Below, in pieces: positions 60,147 through 64,000 of a stretch of 64,000 nt of DNA. The translations under genes and the position numbers were made by a program. Origin of the DNA: Shouchella rhizosphaerae (GTDB lineage Bacteria; Bacillota; Bacilli; Bacillales; Bacillaceae_D). The DNA lies in the NCBI RefSeq assembly GCF_900142675.1, contig NZ_FRBS01000007.1:124001-188000 (forward strand), read 5' to 3'. The notes beneath the pieces were generated by a model. It was not told the origin of the DNA. It did not search any database and saw nothing but the letters and a program-made list of their open reading frames with translations. Position 1 is the stretch's first letter; the number at the start of each line of letters is the position of its first letter.

Positions 60147-60890
60147 ATGGATAAATGGGGAATTGCCTTATTTACACTGCGTGACGAGCTGGCAAAAGAC
60201 TTTAAAGGCACATTAGCAAAAGTAAAAGAAATTGGGTATGCGGGTGTCGAATTTGCAGGTTTTGGCGGCCACTCTGCTTCAGAGATAAAAGCAATGTTAG
60301 AGGAAGTTGGTCTAGAAGCATGGTCCAGTCATGTGCCTCTTGCTCAGCTTCGTGAGTCTCTTGACGATGTACTTGCCTACCATAAAGAAGTCGGCGTTCA
60401 ATATATTGTCTGTCCATACTTAACGCCAGAAGAGCGGCAGGCAAAAGACGATTACCTCGAATTGGCGAAAGATCTTGAAACGATTGGAAATGCCTGCAAA
60501 GAAGCTGGCATTGGATTTTGCTACCATAACCACGATTTCGAATTGCAAACATTCGATGGCGAGTATGCCCTTGATTTGTTGTTAAGCCAGACAACAGAGG
60601 AACATGTGCAATTAGAATGTGATACGTACTGGGTCGAGTTTGCCGGTGTGGATGCCAAACGTTACATGAACCAATACACTGGACGTGTGCCAATGGTTCA
60701 TTTGAAAGACATGAAAGCAACCGATAAGTCGTTTGCCGAAGTTGGAGAGGGAACATTGGATATAAAAGACATTATCCAGGCAGGGAAAGAAGCAGGGGCT
60801 CGCTACTTTTTTGTCGAACAGGACATTTGTGAGCGTTCCCCTCTAGAAAGCATTTCAATTAGCTTTAACAACATACAACGCTTGTCTTAA
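60147..60890 (+). CDS. Sugar phosphate isomerase/epimerase (AP_endonuc_2 family)
   Basis: A 247-residue TIM-barrel enzyme: GIALFTLRDELAKDFKGTLA, IGYAGVEFAGFGGHSASEIK, GIGFCYHNHDFELQTFDG with the H-N-H-D motif of this family, LECDTYWVEFAGVDA, MVHLKDMKA and FFVEQDICERSP. It belongs to the same superfamily as the first gene of the operon but a different branch, perhaps acting on the 3-keto sugar or its hydrolysis product. AAGGGGG precedes ATG 60147. A strong terminator follows. Confidence 0.88.
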   Translation: MDKWGIALFTLRDELAKDFKGTLAKVKEIGYAGVEFAGFGGHSASEIKAMLEEVGLEAWSSHVPLAQLRESLDDVLAYHKEVGVQYIVCPYLTPEERQAKDDYLELAKDLETIGNACKEAGIGFCYHNHDFELQTFDGEYALDLLLSQTTEEHVQLECDTYWVEFAGVDAKRYMNQYTGRVPMVHLKDMKATDKSFAEVGEGTLDIKDIIQAGKEAGARYFFVEQDICERSPLESISISFNNIQRLS

Positions 60891-60892
60891 AA

Positions 60893-60930
60893 AATGAAAC
60901 GCCCAAGCCATGTGGGCGTTTCATTTTTTT
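60893..60930. terminator. Bidirectional terminator
   Basis: AAATGAAACGCCCA and TGGGCGTTTCATTT pair perfectly around seven bases, with T-runs on both sides. It separates the sugar operon from the convergent YcaQ-like gene. Confidence 0.93.
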
Positions 60931-60932
60931 AC

Positions 60933-62084
60933 CTATAATAAACAATCATAGGCAACTTGTTTTGCGCCGACACGCTTGGCTAATTGTTCCAAAGCGTGGG
61001 CAAACGCTTTTTTTCTCGTTGGAGTCCATTTGAATGACGGCTCAACCACAATGTTCTCAATATGTAAAGTAGCCGTTTCCCGATTCATTAATGGCGAAAT
61101 TTGGCCAATTAGTTTTCCATGCCAGAGAATCGGCATTCCATAGGAGCCCACTTTCCGGGCTGCTTTTGGCGTGTAAATTTCCCAGCGGTAGTGGAAGTCG
61201 TAAATATCTTGCAAACGTTCTCTCCGCCATAAAAGAGGGTCTAGCGGCGATAGGAAGGCAATGCCTTTAGGTTGGTTGTCGCTATGTGAAAGCAGCTCGT
61301 CCACATCTGTTGAAAGCACGGCATAAGGCCGTTTTACGCCCTCAATCGCCACTTCAGTCAAGACGCCCTCCTCAACAAGCTGTGCGTGCCATTTTTTTCG
61401 CATTGCAGCTCGGTGCTTCTGCCATCCATAACGGGGATCGTCAGCGCTAAATAACCGGTACGCGCGGGCATATTTAAGGAGTAACGCCCTTGTCCGTTCT
61501 TGTGTCGACAAAGGCGATTTCAAGTAATGGTTTGGAATCGCGTCTTCCGTTAATGCAAAAAACCGTTTCGCCCCCTGGCGTTTTACAACTTGGATTTGCC
61601 CTGTTAGGAAAAGCAATTGCAAGGCATGAGACGTTTCTTTAGTGGAGGCGCTGTTTGTATCCCAACCACCAATCACTTTTCGTTCGCTTTGAAAGGCGTT
61701 TGAAGCGAGAGGACCTTCGGTTGCCAGCCGGTTGAATATGACGCGAATGGCATCCTTGTGGGCGGATAAATCGGAAGCGCAAGCTGTTAAGAGCCGCTGC
61801 CGAACATCTTCAAACAAGGGAAAGTCGGCGATCGGCAATAAGCAGGCAGCTTGGGCGTAGTATTCGAATGCTTGCTGCTTTTCAAGCAGCTGCTCTAATT
61901 CAGCTGGGTCATACCGTTTCATTCGCAAACTTGCAGTCAAATGGTGGTTACGCTCAATAACCGCAACAGGATCAAGTTGAATCGCTTCCAAGCCATTAAG
62001 AAGGTCGGGCATGCTTGAATAGCGTGTGGCAATAAATGTTTTATGCAAAAAGGCCCGTGCCGTTTTTTTCGATATAAGAAGCAA
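60933..62084 (-). CDS. YcaQ/AlkZ-like winged-helix DNA glycosylase family protein
   Basis: A 383-residue protein of the HTH_42 family, whose members YcaQ and AlkZ unhook DNA interstrand crosslinks. The catalytic-type motif Q-L-D lies in LEAIQLDPVAVIERNHHL (~residues 34-51), followed by winged-helix repeats (LLFLTGQIQVVKRQGAKRFF) and the C-terminal beta domain IAFLSPLDPLLWRRERLQDI and YDFHYRWEIYTPKAARKVG. The start is TTG 62084, with AAAGGA 11 bases upstream, a little far. Monocistronic. Substrate specificity cannot be read. Confidence 0.85.
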   Translation of the reverse strand: MLLISKKTARAFLHKTFIATRYSSMPDLLNGLEAIQLDPVAVIERNHHLTASLRMKRYDPAELEQLLEKQQAFEYYAQAACLLPIADFPLFEDVRQRLLTACASDLSAHKDAIRVIFNRLATEGPLASNAFQSERKVIGGWDTNSASTKETSHALQLLFLTGQIQVVKRQGAKRFFALTEDAIPNHYLKSPLSTQERTRALLLKYARAYRLFSADDPRYGWQKHRAAMRKKWHAQLVEEGVLTEVAIEGVKRPYAVLSTDVDELLSHSDNQPKGIAFLSPLDPLLWRRERLQDIYDFHYRWEIYTPKAARKVGSYGMPILWHGKLIGQISPLMNRETATLHIENIVVEPSFKWTPTRKKAFAHALEQLAKRVGAKQVAYDCLL

Positions 62085-62204
62085 TGGACGATCTGTCCTT
62101 TCTATAGAAAATGCAAGGCGACAAAAAACAAAAATAGAGGAGGAGCGTTAGCTGGCAATATAGGCTTTTCCCAGTGAGAATGGCACATCAAAATCAGCGC
62201 CAAG

Positions 62205-62837
62205 CTATGCCGCTTGGCTCCGTTGTTTTTCTTCGTTGCGGACAAATCCCGTATGGGAAAACCACATGAGTAAAAAGACGGGGACTGACACACCGAAAAA
62301 AGGAAGAACGCCTGGAAAACGAAGCATGAGTATAGAGATACCAAATGATGTAATTAGCATGCCTATGCTCAGAAAAGGACGAACAAGCACATGAAGGACT
62401 GCATGTTTTAATAGGCGAAAAATGGGCATCTCGTAATGGACAAATAACGTAAACGCGTAAACGGCTGTTAATATATACAAAAGGCAAAGAAGAAGAATCG
62501 GCATGGCGAGCATCGTCACATAAGGGTTGGTATGGTTGTAAATAAACATGACATCAACGACTAGGACAAAACCAATTAGGGCGAGTATCCAGCCGAGGCG
62601 CTGTACTTTCCAATAGTCTTTTTTAAAGTACGAAAGGAATGTTTTAAACAAAGGAATATCTGTTTCTCCACGAATCCACTGGCGGCAAATGGCAAAGGCA
62701 GCCTGTGTTGCTGGGAACAAACCGCCAACAATCAGTCCAGCAAATGTAAACCCAAGCCAAAGCAAGTTGACGATGGCAAGCCGCATGATCCACTCGGCAG
62801 CTTTGTAAATCCCTCCCATGAATCCATTCATTTCCAT
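62205..62837 (-). CDS. YesL-like membrane protein (DUF624)
   Basis: A 210-residue membrane protein with five helices: WIMRLAIVNLLWLGFTFAGL, LFPATQAAFAICRQWIRGE (the conserved PAT-A-F-x-x-RxWIRG motif of DUF624), ILALIGFVLVVDVMFIY, LAMPILLLCLLYILTAVYAF and a C-terminal pair. In B. subtilis yesL belongs to a rhamnogalacturonan gene cluster; here there is no such neighbour. ATG 62837 has AAGGTGG eight bases upstream. Function unknown. The 120 bases after its stop hold nothing recognisable. Confidence 0.85.
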   Translation of the reverse strand: MEMNGFMGGIYKAAEWIMRLAIVNLLWLGFTFAGLIVGGLFPATQAAFAICRQWIRGETDIPLFKTFLSYFKKDYWKVQRLGWILALIGFVLVVDVMFIYNHTNPYVTMLAMPILLLCLLYILTAVYAFTLFVHYEMPIFRLLKHAVLHVLVRPFLSIGMLITSFGISILMLRFPGVLPFFGVSVPVFLLMWFSHTGFVRNEEKQRSQAA

Positions 62838-62878
62838 TGCACTAACCACCTTTTGAAAGCGTTATCCTAATTGTACCA

Positions 62879-62920
62879 CAAAAAAAGGAAGACGGCTTAT
62901 TAAATTGCCGCTCCCTTTAC
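62879..62920 (-). terminator. Terminator of the 62930-63238 gene
   Basis: On the minus strand AGGGAGCGGC and GCCGTCTTCC form an imperfect stem around AATTTAATAA, followed by seven T. Confidence 0.8.
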
Positions 62921-62929
62921 ATCGCTCAC

Positions 62930-63238
62930 TTATTTTAAATCTTTCACGACTTCTTTTGTTTCAATTGTCCCTAAATCATAAATGATTTGATACAACTCTT
63001 GAAGTTCATTTTGTGTGGCTTCTTTTTCTTGGTCGGCTTTCTTTTCTTGGAACGGGTGTTGAAAAACTTGCTCCTCACGAAAGTCTTCAGATCGGATTTG
63101 CTCCAGCAGCGCTTTAATTTTGTCTGCTTCCTCATCAGTTGCATAGATCTCATATTGGATCGAGTTGTCAGGCGTTTTTGTGGTCGAGAGGCGCATCATT
63201 GCCATATCAATTGTAACAAAATAACGTTTTCGGCCCAT
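62930..63238 (-). CDS. Small conserved-looking protein of unknown function
   Basis: A 102-residue acidic protein that I do not recognise. The first ~40 residues look beta-rich (KRYFVTIDMAMMRLSTT, IQYEIYATDEEADKI). The middle and end are helical and highly charged (EKKADQEKEATQNELQELYQ), likely a coiled coil. GGAGGG lies eight bases before ATG 63238. There is no signal peptide. Monocistronic, with its own terminator. Confidence 0.8.
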   Translation of the reverse strand: MGRKRYFVTIDMAMMRLSTTKTPDNSIQYEIYATDEEADKIKALLEQIRSEDFREEQVFQHPFQEKKADQEKEATQNELQELYQIIYDLGTIETKEVVKDLK

Positions 63239-63273
63239 TGCAATCGTCCCTCCAATTTTTTCTGTTCCCTCTT

Positions 63274-63352
63274 GATACCCGATTCTTCCTTTTTTACACC
63301 TACACGGTTTAAAAAAGGAAGAACGTGTTTCGTTTTCAGAATTTTGGGTATC
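63274..63352. repeat. Nested inverted repeat in a divergent intergenic region
   Basis: Outer arms GATACCC (63274-63280) and GGGTATC (63346-63352) enclose perfect 13-bp arms TTCTTCCTTTTTT (63283-63295) and AAAAAAGGAAGAA (63311-63323). No T-run follows on either strand. It could be a MITE fragment or a structured leader. The rest of 63239-63573 has only a binding-site-less 29-codon frame (63406-63495) and, near 63534, a possible TATAGT box. Confidence 0.55.
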
Positions 63353-63573
63353 AAAACAGAAAGCGACACACTAAGACATAGAACCTGTATCTCTAACATA
63401 CAATAATGGATATGCCAAGCTTACAACTAGCGGAACAATTAACCAAGCCATACCCTGTCTATGCTTATGGCAAACCGTTGAATGATCGTCAATAAATCCT
63501 ACCTGAAGGGGATTTTCTATCGGGACGAGCTGTGCTATAGTGAAGAAATTAAACCTTTGAGGAAGGTAGGACT

Positions 63574-64000
63574 ATGCTCAAACTTGTTATCCCTTTTGTT
63601 TGCGCACTCGTGGTTATGACAGCTTGTGGAGGCGATTCTCATCCGCAACTACATGAAAAGGAAATGAAAAAAGGCGGCGATTCTGCACCTGTTTTTTTCT
63701 TAGAAGAGCGTTATTTTAACGAAACCGAGGTCGTAAATGGGCAAATGACCATTATGAATCCGGACAATATTGTGGTCAACGTCAATAAAGACTACCGTCT
63801 TCCCGAAGATTATCGACCTGGCGACTTAACCATACCGAATGTTCCTTTTCCTTTTGATGAGGAAGATGACAGGCGTTATCTCAGGGTGGAAGCTGCCGAA
63901 GCTTTGGAAGCATTGTTTGCTGCCGCAGCAGAGGAAGGCTATGACCTGTTTGCCATATCAGGTTTTAGATCATATGAACGGCAAGAGCTTTTATATGAAG
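63574..64000 (+). CDS. VanY-type D-alanyl-D-alanine carboxypeptidase lipoprotein, 3' end beyond window
   Basis: The first 142 codons of a lipoprotein: signal peptide LVIPFVCALVVMTACGG with the lipobox Cys at 18, a spacer, then FFLEERYFNETEVVNGQMTI, PDNIVVNVNKDYRLPEDYRP and DLFAISGFRSYERQELLYE. The SGFRSYE(R)Q block is the start of the M15B (VanY/LdcB) catalytic domain; the zinc ligands would lie past base 64000. It should trim terminal D-Ala from wall peptides at the membrane surface. ATG 63574 follows GAGGAAGG. Confidence 0.85.
   Translation, partial: MLKLVIPFVCALVVMTACGGDSHPQLHEKEMKKGGDSAPVFFLEERYFNETEVVNGQMTIMNPDNIVVNVNKDYRLPEDYRPGDLTIPNVPFPFDEEDDRRYLRVEAAEALEALFAAAAEEGYDLFAISGFRSYERQELLYE

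Noticed and set aside
60202-60756. 184-codon minus-strand frame inside the last sugar-operon gene
   Set aside because: Shadow frame with no start signals; the plus-strand protein has clear family motifs.
63406-63495. 29-codon plus-strand frame (begins MDMPSLQLAEQL) before the VanY-type gene
   Set aside because: No ribosome binding site. It reads protein-like and could be a fragment, but too little is present to call it.

Overview
The window looks like chromosome of an alkaliphilic, endospore-forming Bacillus-type Firmicute, most likely Shouchella (Bacillus) clausii or a very close relative. Three things point there. A secreted subtilisin has a mature part that I recognise as the high-alkaline M-protease/Savinase type. 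There is a complete seven-gene Mrp Na+/H+ antiporter operon. Many genes have B. subtilis-like neighbours (dpp-ykf, glnQHMP with glnKL, adeR-ald). Strong purine-rich ribosome binding sites and frequent TTG/GTG starts fit as well. I saw no tRNA, rRNA, CRISPR array, prophage or transposase gene.

Layout, left to right. 1-5.6 kb: a truncated Mg2+ M-box riboswitch reading off the left edge, a MarR regulator, a small unknown protein, two acetyltransferases, an aminotransferase, methionine aminopeptidase and a flavin reductase. 5.7-9.6 kb: glycerate kinase with a CdaR-type regulator and a conserved Bacillus unknown. 9.8-13.2 kb: two lipoproteins (one a peptidyl-prolyl isomerase), a quinone-oxidoreductase-like enzyme and histidinol phosphatase. 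13.6-17.3 kb: a Vpr-like cell-wall/extracellular protease followed by SipW signal peptidase and a TasA/CalY fibre protein. 17.5-21.2 kb: tag, TPP-riboswitch-controlled tenA, an EIIC-like membrane protein, and a TerC-family protein behind a yybP-ykoY (Mn2+) riboswitch. 21.4-25.4 kb: an epoxide-hydrolase-like enzyme, hflX behind a 12-codon leader peptide and attenuator, a 47-codon small gene, and the M-protease gene. 25.5-34.6 kb: an HTH-TPR (RNPP-like) regulator, CwlK-like endopeptidase, amino acid permease, sulfurtransferase, adeR-ald, a lactonase and RarD.

34.8-39.9 kb: glnQHMP facing the glnK-glnL two-component system, with GlnL-box-like repeats at the glnQ promoter. 40.2-48.5 kb: dppABCDE-ykfACD, a transport and breakdown operon for murein peptides and dipeptides that lacks ykfB. 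48.5-50.4 kb: a divergent HxlR/nitroreductase pair and a Usp protein with a structured leader. 51.0-56.9 kb: mrpABCDEFG. 57.1-63.2 kb: a PRC-barrel protein, a three-gene sugar-oxidation/isomerisation operon with a cre site, a YcaQ/AlkZ-like protein, a YesL-like membrane protein and a small unknown. A VanY-type lipoprotein runs off the right edge.

Common themes are secreted protein and cell-wall peptide scavenging (two subtilisins, DppA/YkfA/YkfC, CwlK, VanY), nitrogen and amino-acid uptake, and metal or cation homeostasis read by RNA (M-box, yybP-ykoY, possibly the Usp leader). The least-described items are a short inverted-repeat element present twice (17.3 and 56.9 kb), one copy of which appears to have split the tasA terminator with a 14-bp duplication, and the hflX leader attenuator.
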